In this document: one piece after another, positions 1 to 5,728 of the stretch
Numbering within the stretch: the stretch's first letter is position 1
Layout: every line of letters starts with the position of its first letter
Assembly: GCA_029068025.1 (NCBI GenBank)
Contig: JAIEDJ010000004.1
Location: 1-5,728 of the forward strand
Source of the DNA: Oscillospiraceae bacterium
GTDB lineage: Bacteria; Bacillota; Clostridia; Oscillospirales; Ruminococcaceae
Direction of reading: 5' to 3'
DNA length: 5,728 nt
Translations under genes and position numbers: made by a program
Notes under the pieces: model-generated
Told to the model about the DNA's origin: nothing
The model's input: the letters and a program-made list of their open reading frames with translations, nothing else
The model's database searches: none

Positions 1-36
1 GCACTCTTAAGGGCGGGGCAGGAGCAAAAGAGGTAA
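1..36 (+). CDS. Possible 3' tail of the upstream gene (fliP expected); reading frame uncertain
   Basis: The first bases before fliQ should contain the end of the preceding gene, which by the usual flagellar order would be fliP, the third export-gate membrane subunit. Two frames can end here. Frame 1 reads 11 residues (ALLRAGQEQKR) and stops with TAA at 34-36, five bases before the fliQ start. Frame 2 ends almost at once in His-Ser and TAA at 8-10. FliP proteins commonly finish shortly after their last membrane helix with a short tail (the enterobacterial one ends in Tyr-Ser), which slightly favours the frame 2 stop. The fragment is too short to decide or to prove the gene identity. The assignment to fliP is inference from synteny only. 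Confidence 0.3.
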   Translation, partial: ALLRAGQEQKR

Positions 37-41
37 TTTCT

Positions 42-314
42 ATGACTCAGGATATTGTAATGGAGATCCTCCGTGAGGCTATAATGCTGGCGTTCAAGCT
101 TGCGCTGCCTGTATTGCTTGTTGCGATGATCGTCGGACTTCTGATCGCGATCCTTCAGGCGGCGACACAGGTTCACGAACAGACGATCTCTTTTGCCCCG
201 AAGGCGGTGGCGGTGGGATTGATACTGTTTTTTCTGGCACCGTGGATGATCAACGAATGTATTGATTTCGTTAATTTTATCTTTGAGAAAATAGCTGAAA
301 TTCCGATAACGTAG
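42..314 (+). CDS. fliQ: Flagellar export gate protein FliQ
   Basis: FliQ is a small inner-membrane subunit of the flagellar type III export gate, packing with FliP and FliR into the helical channel at the centre of the basal body. The 90-residue product matches the usual family length (about 89). Two hydrophobic helices are visible, about residues 13-37 and 56-82. They are joined by the conserved hairpin with Gly32, Gln39-Ala40, and the run QVHEQTISFAPK at 43-54, which is the family hallmark (Q-A-x-T-Q-x-x-E-x-T-x-x-F-x-P-K). The ATG is preceded by a good ribosome binding site, AGAGG at 29-33, eight bases upstream. It is followed 13 bases after its stop by fliR, in the usual order, and is almost certainly co-transcribed with it. 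Virulence-type homologues (SctS) exist, but the flagellar neighbours settle the assignment. Confidence 0.97.
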   Translation: MTQDIVMEILREAIMLAFKLALPVLLVAMIVGLLIAILQAATQVHEQTISFAPKAVAVGLILFFLAPWMINECIDFVNFIFEKIAEIPIT

Positions 315-327
315 GGGAAAAACGATC

Positions 328-1104
328 GTGTCTGAGATCTGGACTATAATACAGACGAATTTCGTCGTATATCTTATGGTATTGGGCAGAGTGACGGGTA
401 TTTTCAGCTTCAACCCGATCTTTTCCCGGCGCGGAGTTCCGAATGCTGTCAAAGCCGGTGCGTCGCTGACGCTGGCGCTGGTTATGACAGTTGCCGGTGA
501 TTTTGATTACACGATGCCGCAGGGACTTCTGCCGTTGGTTTTTGACTTTGGCAAAGAGCTGTTGGTGGGCGCTGTGCTGGGATTCTTTGTAAATCTCATG
601 ATGCAGGTCTTTTCAATGGCGGGTGAAGTGACCGATATGCAGCTGGGTCTGTCTATGGCAAAGTCCTACGATCCGACCTTCGGAAACGCGGGACTTACGA
701 CCCAGTATTACAGCTATTGGTTTATGCTCTACTTTTTTGCGGTGGGCGCTCATAAAACCTATATCAAGCTGTTTTCCGTTTCTTACAACACGCTCCCTTT
801 GGGATATACGAGCATAAATATAAATATGCCGTATGTAATAGTGCACTACTTCCAATCGGTCTTGGAGCTTGGACTCAAGCTTGCAATGCCTGTCGTTGTA
901 GCGTCGCTTGTCACGGAATTCTGTATTGGCGTATTGATGAAAGCGGTTCCGACGATCCATGTGTTCGTGCTGAATATCCAGATCAAAATGCTGATGGGAT
1001 TTATCGTTCTGGCGGCAAGCTGCGGAGCAGTCAGTGAGTTTATGGAAAGGATCGTTGGTATTCTTTTCGACAATCTCAACGATCTGGTTGAAAATTTCAC
1101 GTAG
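328..1104 (+). CDS. fliR: Flagellar export gate protein FliR
   Basis: FliR is a multi-helix inner-membrane subunit of the flagellar type III export gate; one copy completes the FliP5-FliQ4-FliR1 channel. The 258-residue product has normal length and is hydrophobic throughout, with about six segments of membrane-helix character. Family hallmarks seen are Arg21 in RVTGIFSFNPIF (21-32), followed by GVPNAVKAG (36-44), and GEVTDMQLGLSMAKSYDP at about 99-116, matching the G-E-x-x-D-x-Q-x-G-x-x-x-A pattern. Translation starts at GTG (328); AGGGGA at 313-318, which overlaps the fliQ stop codon, serves as ribosome binding site about ten bases away. This suggests coupling to fliQ translation. It is a separate gene here, not fused to flhB as in some clostridia; 52 bases separate the two. 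The SctT family is the non-flagellar equivalent. Confidence 0.96.
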   Translation: MSEIWTIIQTNFVVYLMVLGRVTGIFSFNPIFSRRGVPNAVKAGASLTLALVMTVAGDFDYTMPQGLLPLVFDFGKELLVGAVLGFFVNLMMQVFSMAGEVTDMQLGLSMAKSYDPTFGNAGLTTQYYSYWFMLYFFAVGAHKTYIKLFSVSYNTLPLGYTSININMPYVIVHYFQSVLELGLKLAMPVVVASLVTEFCIGVLMKAVPTIHVFVLNIQIKMLMGFIVLAASCGAVSEFMERIVGILFDNLNDLVENFT

Positions 1105-1156
1105 ACAACAAGTAAAAATTTATATAGATCTCGTCGTATAAAGGTGGGAGAACTGA

Positions 1157-2221
1157 ATGGCGGGTGAAGAAAAAACCGAAAAAGCCACCCCAAAAAAGCG
1201 GCGGGATCAACGTAAAGAGGGCAACGTTCTCCAATCCAAGGAGATCGTGACTGCCGCGTCCGTGCTTGGCATATTTGCAGCGGTACGGCTGCTGGCGGGG
1301 TTTATGGTAAGGAATCTGTTGTCCTTTTACCAAAGGATCCTCGAACAAAGCGGCACATATGATCTCAACCCTGATACGGTGATGCCGCTTGTTATTCAGA
1401 TAATAACGGTCATTGTGCTTTTTGTCGGACCTGTGTGCCTGATAGCAATGATGATCGGAATACTCACAACGATCGCGCAGACGCGGGGACTTTTCACTAT
1501 GAAGGCGGTAAGACCCAAGTTCTCACGGCTGAATCCCTTTGAGGGCATAAAGAAACTGTTCTCGCTGCAGGCGATAGTCGGTATTGTAAAGGGACTTATC
1601 GAGGTAATTGTAATAGCGTACCTTGTATACAGCGAGATACAGAAAAAGCTTCCGTCGATAGTCATGCTGTCGGACGCGGGCATTATGCAGAGCCTTGTAT
1701 ATGCGGGGCAGATGGTCTTTGATGTGGTTATGCTTATCTGCATTGTGCTGGTATTTGTTGCCGCGGCGGATTTCCTGTTTCAATGGTGGCAGTTTGAGAA
1801 GAAGCTCAAGATGTCCAAGCAGGAGGTAAAGGAAGAATTTAAGCAGATGGAAGGCGACCCGCAGGTCAAGAGCAAGATCAAGCAGCGTCAGCAGCAGATG
1901 GCACAAAGCCGTATGATGCAGGAGGTACCGAGCGCGGATGTAATTATCCGTAACCCTACCCACTACGCTGTCGCGCTGAGATACGATCAGGACAAGAACC
2001 GCGCGCCGCAGGTCGTGGCCAAGGGCGCGGACTATCTGGCAAGAAAGATCGTCGAGATAGGCGAGCAGAACGATGTTTACTGTATGGAAAACCCGCCGCT
2101 TGCGCGTGCGCTGTACGCTCAGGTGAACATAGGGCAGGAGATCCCATATGAACTATATGACGCGGTGGCAGAGGTGCTGACCGTAGTCTACAGAGAGAAG
2201 AAGAAAACTCTTCACGCATGA
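1157..2221 (+). CDS. flhB: Flagellar export switch protein FlhB
   Basis: FlhB sits on the FliPQR gate in the inner membrane and switches export specificity from rod/hook proteins to filament proteins. The 354-residue product has the family layout. A charged amphipathic N-terminus (AGEEKTEKATPKKRRDQRKEGN, residues 2-23) comes first. A membrane domain with about four helices follows, with the conserved cytosolic loop RPKFSRLNPFEGIKKLFS at 119-136. Next is a long charged linker (KEEFKQMEGDPQVKSKIKQR from 225), then the cytosolic autocleavage domain. The self-cleavage motif NPTH is intact at Asn266-Pro267-Thr268-His269, so cleavage between Asn266 and Pro267 is expected. AAGGTGGGAG at 1141-1150 is the ribosome binding site for the ATG. 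Length and C-terminus are normal for the family, with no frameshift. A 246-base gap with inverted repeats follows before flhA. Confidence 0.98.
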   Translation: MAGEEKTEKATPKKRRDQRKEGNVLQSKEIVTAASVLGIFAAVRLLAGFMVRNLLSFYQRILEQSGTYDLNPDTVMPLVIQIITVIVLFVGPVCLIAMMIGILTTIAQTRGLFTMKAVRPKFSRLNPFEGIKKLFSLQAIVGIVKGLIEVIVIAYLVYSEIQKKLPSIVMLSDAGIMQSLVYAGQMVFDVVMLICIVLVFVAAADFLFQWWQFEKKLKMSKQEVKEEFKQMEGDPQVKSKIKQRQQQMAQSRMMQEVPSADVIIRNPTHYAVALRYDQDKNRAPQVVAKGADYLARKIVEIGEQNDVYCMENPPLARALYAQVNIGQEIPYELYDAVAEVLTVVYREKKKTLHA

Positions 2222-2343
2222 TCGTTTGATCGTTCAAGAGATTTGATCTCAGCTGTACCAAGCAAAGATAAACAATGAAAAGGCGCAGTATAGCGGCCTA
2301 AGATAAGATGAATATTCCACTTACGCAGCAATTTTCAAAAAGT

Positions 2344-2375
2344 GTCAAAATTTTTTCTTAAGAAAAAATTTTGAC
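2344..2375. repeat. Perfect 32-bp AT-rich palindrome
   Basis: The sequence reads identically on both strands over 32 bases, centred on CTTAAG at 2357-2362. Each arm runs GTC, four A, six T, then the CTT half of the centre. As RNA or single-stranded DNA it could fold into a hairpin of about 14 pairs with a minimal loop. Its right arm can instead pair further downstream (AAAAATTTT at 2364-2372 with AAAATTTTT at 2440-2448), so two mutually exclusive folds exist. It has no terminator layout of its own, since it lacks a GC-rich stem. It might be a protein-binding operator or, more likely in my view, one end of a dispersed palindromic repeat. Confidence 0.93.
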
Positions 2376-2378
2376 CGG

Positions 2379-2434
2379 TTCGGACTTGGCTGCTAAGCGG
2401 AGCGCAAAGCGCGTAGCGTGCAGTCAAGTCCGAA
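2379..2434. repeat. Long GC-rich hairpin (15-bp stem), REP-like or terminator/attenuator-like
   Basis: Bases 2379-2393 pair with 2420-2434: TTCGGACTTGGCTGC against GCAGTCAAGTCCGAA, 14 Watson-Crick pairs plus one G-T. The 26-base loop contains a second small stem, GCGC-AAA-GCGC (2402-2412), and four copies of AGCG (starting 2396, 2401, 2408 and 2415). The stem is flanked by A- and T-rich stretches, with TTTT at 2435-2438 and TTTTT at 2444-2448 after it. An outer inverted pair, AATTTTCAAAA (2330-2340) and TTTTGAAAATT (2435-2445), encloses both this hairpin and the palindrome. The shape could act as an intrinsic terminator or attenuator in the + direction, but the T tract is interrupted by GAAAA. 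A dispersed REP/MITE-like element is an equally good or better reading. The pairing is certain; the function is not. Confidence 0.88.
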
Positions 2435-2456
2435 TTTTGAAAATTTTTCAAATAAG

Positions 2457-2462
2457 AAGGTG
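2457..2462 (+). promoter_or_regulatory. Ribosome binding site fixing the flhA TTG start
   Basis: AAGGTG lies five bases before the TTG at 2468. Reading upstream in the flhA frame, the only codons before a stop (TAA, 2453-2455) are GAA, GGT, GAG and AAG, so TTG is the only start that keeps the conserved N-terminal membrane helix. The site begins within ten bases of the right edge of the inverted-repeat element, so folding of that element could affect its accessibility (inference). Confidence 0.75.
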
Positions 2463-2467
2463 AGAAG

Positions 2468-4555
2468 TTGATAAGGAAGATATTGAGCAATTCGATGGTA
2501 TTGTTTATCATCTTTATCATACTCGCTATCATTATCCCGCTCCCTTCATGGCTGCTGGACTTTATGATCATGCTGAACATCGCCCTTTCGCTGGTAATTT
2601 TGGTAATGACGATGTTTATAAAGGAAGCGTTGGAGTTCTCGGTATTCCCGACAGTCCTGCTGCTTTCAACGGTTTTGCGATTGTCGCTTAATATCTCGAC
2701 AACGCGCGGCATACTTCAAAGAGGCTATGCCGGAGAGGTAATAAAAGCATTCGGCAACTTTGTAATGGGCGGCGACGCTATCGTCGGCTTCCTGATATTC
2801 ATAATCATCGTATTGGTGAACTTTATAGTTATCACCAAGGGTTCGGAACGTGTATCCGAGGTTGCGGCGAGATTTACGCTCGACGCTATGCCCGGTAAGC
2901 AGATGGCGATAGACGCGGATCTGAACTCGGGACTAATCAACGAGGAGCAGGCGAAAAAGCGCCGTTCCAATATTCAGCGTGAAGCAGACTTCTACGGCTC
3001 CATGGACGGTGCTACGAAGTTTGTTAAGGGCGACGCGATAATGTCCATCATCACGACGCTCGTAAACCTCATCGGCGGTGTTATTATCGGTATGGTGCGC
3101 AACGGCGGTTCCTTCAACGATATCCTCAACACCTATTCTCTGGCGACTGTCGGCGACGGTCTGTGCTCGCAGATACCCGCGCTGCTGATCTCAGTCGCTA
3201 CCGGTATGATCGTTACCCGCGCGGCAAGCGACGACAGCCTGATGAACGACATCAAGTCGCAGTTCACCGCACAGCCGTTCGTAATGCTGATCGCCGGCAT
3301 GGTAGTTCTGGTAATGATGATCATTCCGGGATTCCCGAAGCTCGTAATGCTTATGCTCGGAGCGCTGCTGATCGCGGGCGCTATCCTCCTTGACCGCAAT
3401 AAGAAAAAAATGGCGGAGCTGGAGCTTGCCCAACGAGCCAAGGCGGAGCAGGCGGAGCTTGATAAGCCGAAAACCGACAACGACTACTACCGCGATATTG
3501 ACAACGTATTCAAGCTGCTTAATGTTGAGCCGATAGAGATGGAATTCGGTTATTCGCTGCTGAGGCTGGTAGACGAGAAGAGCGGCGGCAACTTTATAGA
3601 CCGCGTGGTCATTTTCCGAAAACAGTTCGCGATGGATATGGGTATGGTAATCCCGTCTGTGCGAATGACCGATAACCCCGAGATCAACCCGAACCTCTAT
3701 ATCATCAAAATAAAGGGCGAGGAGGTCGCGCGCGGCGAAATACTCGTGGATCACTATCTGGCGCTTGACAGCGGTGATGTTACGGCTCAGGTCGAGGGAA
3801 TCGACACTGTGGAGCCCGCGTTCGGGCTTCCCGCAAAGTGGATATCCGAGGATAAGAAGATCATGGCTGACGTTGCGGGCTATACGCTGATAGATCCCGT
3901 ATCCGTTATGATAACACACTGGTCGGAGATCATGAAACGTTACGCGCACGAGATGCTGTCGCGTCAGGACGTAAACACAATGATCGAAAACGTCAAAAAA
4001 TCCAACCCCATTGTTGTGGATGATCTTATACCAAAAGTTGTATCCGTCGGATATCTACAGAAAGTATTGGCAAATCTGCTTAAGGAAGGTATCCCGATCC
4101 GTGATATGGAGACGATCCTGGAAACGCTCGGAGATCATACCAACGTTCTTAAGGATATTGACATTGCGACGGAATACGTTCGTCAGGCGCTTAAGCGCAC
4201 GATCACACACCGTTTTGCGGAGGCGAATTCGCTTCGTGTGATCACGCTCGATACCCAGATCGAGGATATGATAGTAAGTGCTGTCAAGAAGAACGATCAG
4301 GGCAGCTATCTCGCAATGGCGCCCGATATGATACAAAATATCGTCGCGGCAACAAATGACGAAATAGATAAGATCAAGGATGTTATACCCACTGTAATAA
4401 TTCTGACCTCTCCCGTTGTCAGGATCTACTTTAAGAAGCTGACAGAGCAGTTTATTTCCAATATAACCGTGCTGTCTTACAGTGAGATCGATGCTTCAGC
4501 ACAGATCCAGGCTATCGGAAATATTTCGCTCGGAACAAGAGTTATGGCGGGATAA
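2468..4555 (+). CDS. flhA: Flagellar export ring protein FlhA
   Basis: FlhA is the largest export-gate component. Nine copies form a ring whose membrane part couples the proton gradient to secretion and whose cytosolic part docks FliI-delivered substrates and chaperones. The 695-residue product has normal family length. Residues 1 to about 320 hold around eight membrane helices. The conserved FHIPEP-family segment is complete: STTRGIL, then GSERVSEVAARF, then RFTLDAMPGKQMAIDADLN (135-153), then DGATKFVKGDA with Asp189, which corresponds to the conserved acidic residue implicated in proton coupling in enteric FlhA. A charged linker follows (about 325-345), then the cytosolic domain through GDHTNVLKDIDIATEYVRQAL to the end. 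The start is TTG; no other start is possible without losing the first helix. No flhF or flhG follows; the next gene is the motility sigma factor. Confidence 0.98.
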   Translation: MIRKILSNSMVLFIIFIILAIIIPLPSWLLDFMIMLNIALSLVILVMTMFIKEALEFSVFPTVLLLSTVLRLSLNISTTRGILQRGYAGEVIKAFGNFVMGGDAIVGFLIFIIIVLVNFIVITKGSERVSEVAARFTLDAMPGKQMAIDADLNSGLINEEQAKKRRSNIQREADFYGSMDGATKFVKGDAIMSIITTLVNLIGGVIIGMVRNGGSFNDILNTYSLATVGDGLCSQIPALLISVATGMIVTRAASDDSLMNDIKSQFTAQPFVMLIAGMVVLVMMIIPGFPKLVMLMLGALLIAGAILLDRNKKKMAELELAQRAKAEQAELDKPKTDNDYYRDIDNVFKLLNVEPIEMEFGYSLLRLVDEKSGGNFIDRVVIFRKQFAMDMGMVIPSVRMTDNPEINPNLYIIKIKGEEVARGEILVDHYLALDSGDVTAQVEGIDTVEPAFGLPAKWISEDKKIMADVAGYTLIDPVSVMITHWSEIMKRYAHEMLSRQDVNTMIENVKKSNPIVVDDLIPKVVSVGYLQKVLANLLKEGIPIRDMETILETLGDHTNVLKDIDIATEYVRQALKRTITHRFAEANSLRVITLDTQIEDMIVSAVKKNDQGSYLAMAPDMIQNIVAATNDEIDKIKDVIPTVIILTSPVVRIYFKKLTEQFISNITVLSYSEIDASAQIQAIGNISLGTRVMAG

Positions 4556-4622
4556 TTTTCATACGGTCAGTATATTTGGCACGATAAATTACCGAACGTT
4601 GATGTGAACACACTCTAACAGC

Positions 4623-4631
4623 AGAGGGGAG
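4623..4631 (+). promoter_or_regulatory. Ribosome binding site of the sigma factor gene, start ambiguous
   Basis: The purine run AGAGGGGAG ends one base before the GTG at 4633 and 13 bases before the in-frame ATG at 4645. The first spacing is shorter and the second longer than usual. The site clearly belongs to the sigma factor gene but does not by itself decide between a 251-residue and a 247-residue protein. The 77-base gap it lies in (4556-4632) shows no clear promoter, no SigD-type TAAA/CCGATAT pair and no strong hairpin. Confidence 0.6.
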
Positions 4632-4632
4632 C

Positions 4633-5388
4633 GTGCGCCGTTTTATGGATCATAACACTGCCGAGCAGATCGCGGTTTATCGTCAAAGCGGCGATATCGC
4701 GGTCCGGAATGATATAGTACTGAAAAACATGGGATTAGTGCGCGCGTGTGCTATGTCCATGCGAAATATGTACATCAAATTCGGCGATGTGGACGATGTT
4801 GTGAACGAGGGCGTTATCGCTCTTATGGACGCTATCGAATCCTACGATGAAACGCGCGGCGCTAAGTTCGAGACCTATGCGTCGCTTAAAATACGCGGCG
4901 CGATCATAGATTACATCAGAAAGCAGGACTGGGTCCCGCGGAATGTAAGAAAGTTTGCCGGAGCACTTGACAAAGCTTACGGGATGTTGTATAATTTAAA
5001 TGGAAGGGTGCCCACGACTGCGGAGCTGGCACAACACCTCGGAATGGATGAGCAAAAGCTGCTGCGGCGTATGTCGGAGAGCGCCTGCTCTATCACTCTT
5101 TCATTTGAGGAGCTGCTGTATGAGGACAATTTCAACGAGCCTCAGACCGCGGACAACGGAGACGCCGAGCTGCTGCGCGAGGAGATGAGCTCCGTCATCG
5201 CAAAGGCGATAGACGAGCTTCGCGAGCGCGAGCGGCAGGTGATAACCCTGTATTACTACAAAAATATGAAGTATTCCGATATCGCCAAGTCGCTTGGTGT
5301 TTCGGAGGGGAGAATATGCCAGATACACACAAAGGCGGTGCTTGAGCTTAAGACAAAGCTCGAACCGTATTTCAAAGGAGGCACTTGA
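4633..5388 (+). CDS. fliA: RNA polymerase sigma factor for motility genes (FliA/SigD/WhiG family)
   Basis: This is a sigma-28 type factor. It directs RNA polymerase to flagellar late promoters (flagellin, motor, chemotaxis) and is normally held by the anti-sigma factor FlgM until the hook-basal body is finished. The 251-residue length equals the family norm (about 240-255). Region 2 is at about 25-107: GDVDDVVNEGVIALMDAIESY (51-71), KFETYASLKIRGAIIDYIR (78-96), then the sigma-28 specific QDWVPR (98-103). Region 3 is at about 108-160. Region 4 is at about 190-245, with helix-turn-helix YSDIAKSLGVSEGRICQIHTKA (214-235). It lies directly behind flhA and three bases ahead of a rod-type gene, so it is probably in the flagellar operon. 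The GTG start gives MRRFMDHN; the ATG at 4645 is an alternative. A sporulation sigma factor is less likely because of the QDWVPR segment and the context. sigD would be the Bacillus name. Confidence 0.95.
   Translation: MRRFMDHNTAEQIAVYRQSGDIAVRNDIVLKNMGLVRACAMSMRNMYIKFGDVDDVVNEGVIALMDAIESYDETRGAKFETYASLKIRGAIIDYIRKQDWVPRNVRKFAGALDKAYGMLYNLNGRVPTTAELAQHLGMDEQKLLRRMSESACSITLSFEELLYEDNFNEPQTADNGDAELLREEMSSVIAKAIDELRERERQVITLYYYKNMKYSDIAKSLGVSEGRICQIHTKAVLELKTKLEPYFKGGT
5374..5381 (+). promoter_or_regulatory. Strong ribosome binding site for the rod-type gene
   Basis: AAAGGAGG, a near-perfect match to the 16S anti-Shine-Dalgarno, lies inside the last codons of the sigma factor gene, ten bases before the TTG at 5392. 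It supports the TTG start over the next in-frame ATG (5425), which would cut into the conserved N-terminal helix. It also implies translational coupling between the two genes. Confidence 0.8.
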
Positions 5389-5391
5389 GGT

Positions 5392-5728
5392 TTGAACAGA
5401 GGATTTTGGTACGCCGGAAACGGTATGGCTTTAAACCAGCGCAAGCTCGACTGTATCGGAAACAACCTCGCAAACGCGAGCACAGCGGGATATAAGCGCG
5501 ATACGATCATTATAAATACCTTTGACGAGCAGATGGCTCTTGTCAAGCACCGCGAGGCTATCTCGGGCACGCTCAGACAGGCTTATGTCGACACGTCGTA
5601 TACCGATCTCGGACAGGGCTTTCTCGAGGGTACAGACAGCCCGTTTGACGTTGCCATAGACGGCGACGTTTATTTCAACATTGCGGGATATAACGGAGAC
5701 ACCATGCTTACCAGATGCGGAAACTGGG
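5392..5728 (+). CDS. Flagellar rod/hook-basal body protein, FlgF/FlgG family (5' part, runs off the window)
   Basis: The open frame gives 112 residues before the window ends. Proteins of this family polymerise into the flagellar rod and leave the cell through the FliPQR-FlhA/B export gate. The N-terminus has the basal-body rod domain: RGFWYAGNGMALNQRKLD (3-20), followed by the signature NNLANASTAGYKR (24-36), matching N-L-A-N-x-x-T-x-G-[FY]-K. Further on, DSPFDVAIDGDVYFNI and TRCGNW fit the start of the FlgF/FlgG D1 region (the family pattern is G-x-G-F-F followed by T-R-x-G). There is no signal peptide, as expected for a type III substrate. The start is TTG, with AAAGGAGG ten bases upstream. 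Clostridia usually carry two such genes in tandem (flhO/flhP in Bacillus, flgG1/flgG in Clostridioides). Which one this is cannot be settled without the C-terminus, so no symbol is given. Confidence 0.9.
   Translation, partial: MNRGFWYAGNGMALNQRKLDCIGNNLANASTAGYKRDTIIINTFDEQMALVKHREAISGTLRQAYVDTSYTDLGQGFLEGTDSPFDVAIDGDVYFNIAGYNGDTMLTRCGNW

Larger units (their letters stand above)
2222..2467. other. Intergenic region between flhB and flhA (246 bases)
   Basis: This is the only sizeable gap in the window. Its first half (2222-2329) has no convincing gene. It contains a 7-base direct repeat GATCGTT (2220-2226 and 2228-2234), a small hairpin GAGAT-TTG-ATCTC (2238-2250), and a weak promoter-like pair, TTGATC (2243-2248) and GATAAA (2267-2272), 18 bases apart. 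That pair is too poor to call a promoter. Its second half (about 2330-2450) is a nested inverted-repeat element described separately. The last bases carry the flhA ribosome binding site. The gap may let flhA be expressed at a different level from fliQ-fliR-flhB; that is inference. Confidence 0.8.

Noticed and set aside
328..2221. Possible FliR-FlhB fusion as seen in some clostridia
   Set aside because: FliR ends at a stop codon at 1104, and flhB has its own ribosome binding site and ATG 52 bases later, with no continuous frame between them.
2243..2272. Possible promoter TTGATC - 18 bases - GATAAA upstream of flhA
   Set aside because: Only four of six bases match in each hexamer with non-ideal spacing. 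Matches of this quality are common by chance in AT-rich gaps.
2275..2301. Eight-codon ORF (MKRRSIAA) ahead of the inverted-repeat element, possible leader peptide
   Set aside because: It has no ribosome binding site and no run of regulatory codons, and ends well before the hairpins. An ORF this short is expected by chance.
2308..2361. Seventeen-codon ORF (MNIPLTQQFSKSVKIFS) ending in the palindrome
   Set aside because: It lacks a Shine-Dalgarno sequence, and its second half is simply the translated repeat arm. There is no sign of selection as coding sequence.
2379..2448. Confident call of an intrinsic terminator after flhB
   Set aside because: The stem is strong but the following T tract is short and broken by GAAAA, the loop is large, and flhA continues the same functional cluster. 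It is kept as a hairpin of unknown role.
3191..3949. 252-codon open frame on the minus strand within flhA
   Set aside because: It lies wholly antisense to the strongly conserved flhA and its translation is rich in His, Arg and Tyr with no recognisable domain. It is an artefact of flhA codon use.
5256..5570. 104-codon minus-strand frame across the fliA/rod gene junction
   Set aside because: It overlaps two well-supported genes on the opposite strand and has no domain or ribosome binding site support.

Overview
This window is a compact, single-strand stretch of a bacterial flagellar gene cluster. It encodes the membrane core of the flagellar type III export gate (FliQ, FliR, FlhB, FlhA), a motility sigma factor of the FliA/SigD/WhiG family, and the 5' part of a rod/hook-type axial protein. 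All genes read on the + strand and the window is almost entirely coding. Gene order, the SigD-like sigma factor inside the export cluster, strong purine-rich ribosome binding sites and frequent GTG/TTG starts all suggest a motile Gram-positive anaerobe of the Clostridia (Bacillota). A mid-GC member such as an Oscillospiraceae/Ruminococcaceae or related lineage is plausible, but this rests on gene order and protein flavour, not on a database match.

Layout: bases 1-41 hold the tail of an upstream gene (fliP by synteny) and the fliQ ribosome binding site. fliQ (42-314), fliR (328-1104, GTG start) and flhB (1157-2221) follow with gaps of 13 and 52 bases. A 246-base gap (2222-2467) contains no convincing gene but has a striking nested inverted-repeat element at about 2330-2450: a perfect 32-bp palindrome followed by a 15-bp-stem hairpin. 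flhA (2468-4555, TTG start) comes next, then a 77-base gap, the sigma factor gene (4633-5388, GTG start) and, three bases later, a FlgF/FlgG-family gene (TTG start at 5392) that runs off the window.

How the genes work together: FliP/FliQ/FliR form the export gate in the inner membrane. FlhB binds the gate and, by self-cleavage at its NPTH motif, switches substrate class from rod/hook to filament. FlhA forms the ring that couples the proton gradient to export and docks chaperone-substrate complexes. The rod-family protein is an export substrate of this machine, and the sigma factor normally directs late genes such as flagellin once the hook-basal body is complete. All five full-length proteins have their family hallmarks and near-normal length, so the machine looks functional.

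No undescribed system is visible. The points worth a second look are the inverted-repeat element between flhB and flhA, the absence of flhF and flhG between flhA and the sigma factor, and the unclear start of the sigma factor.
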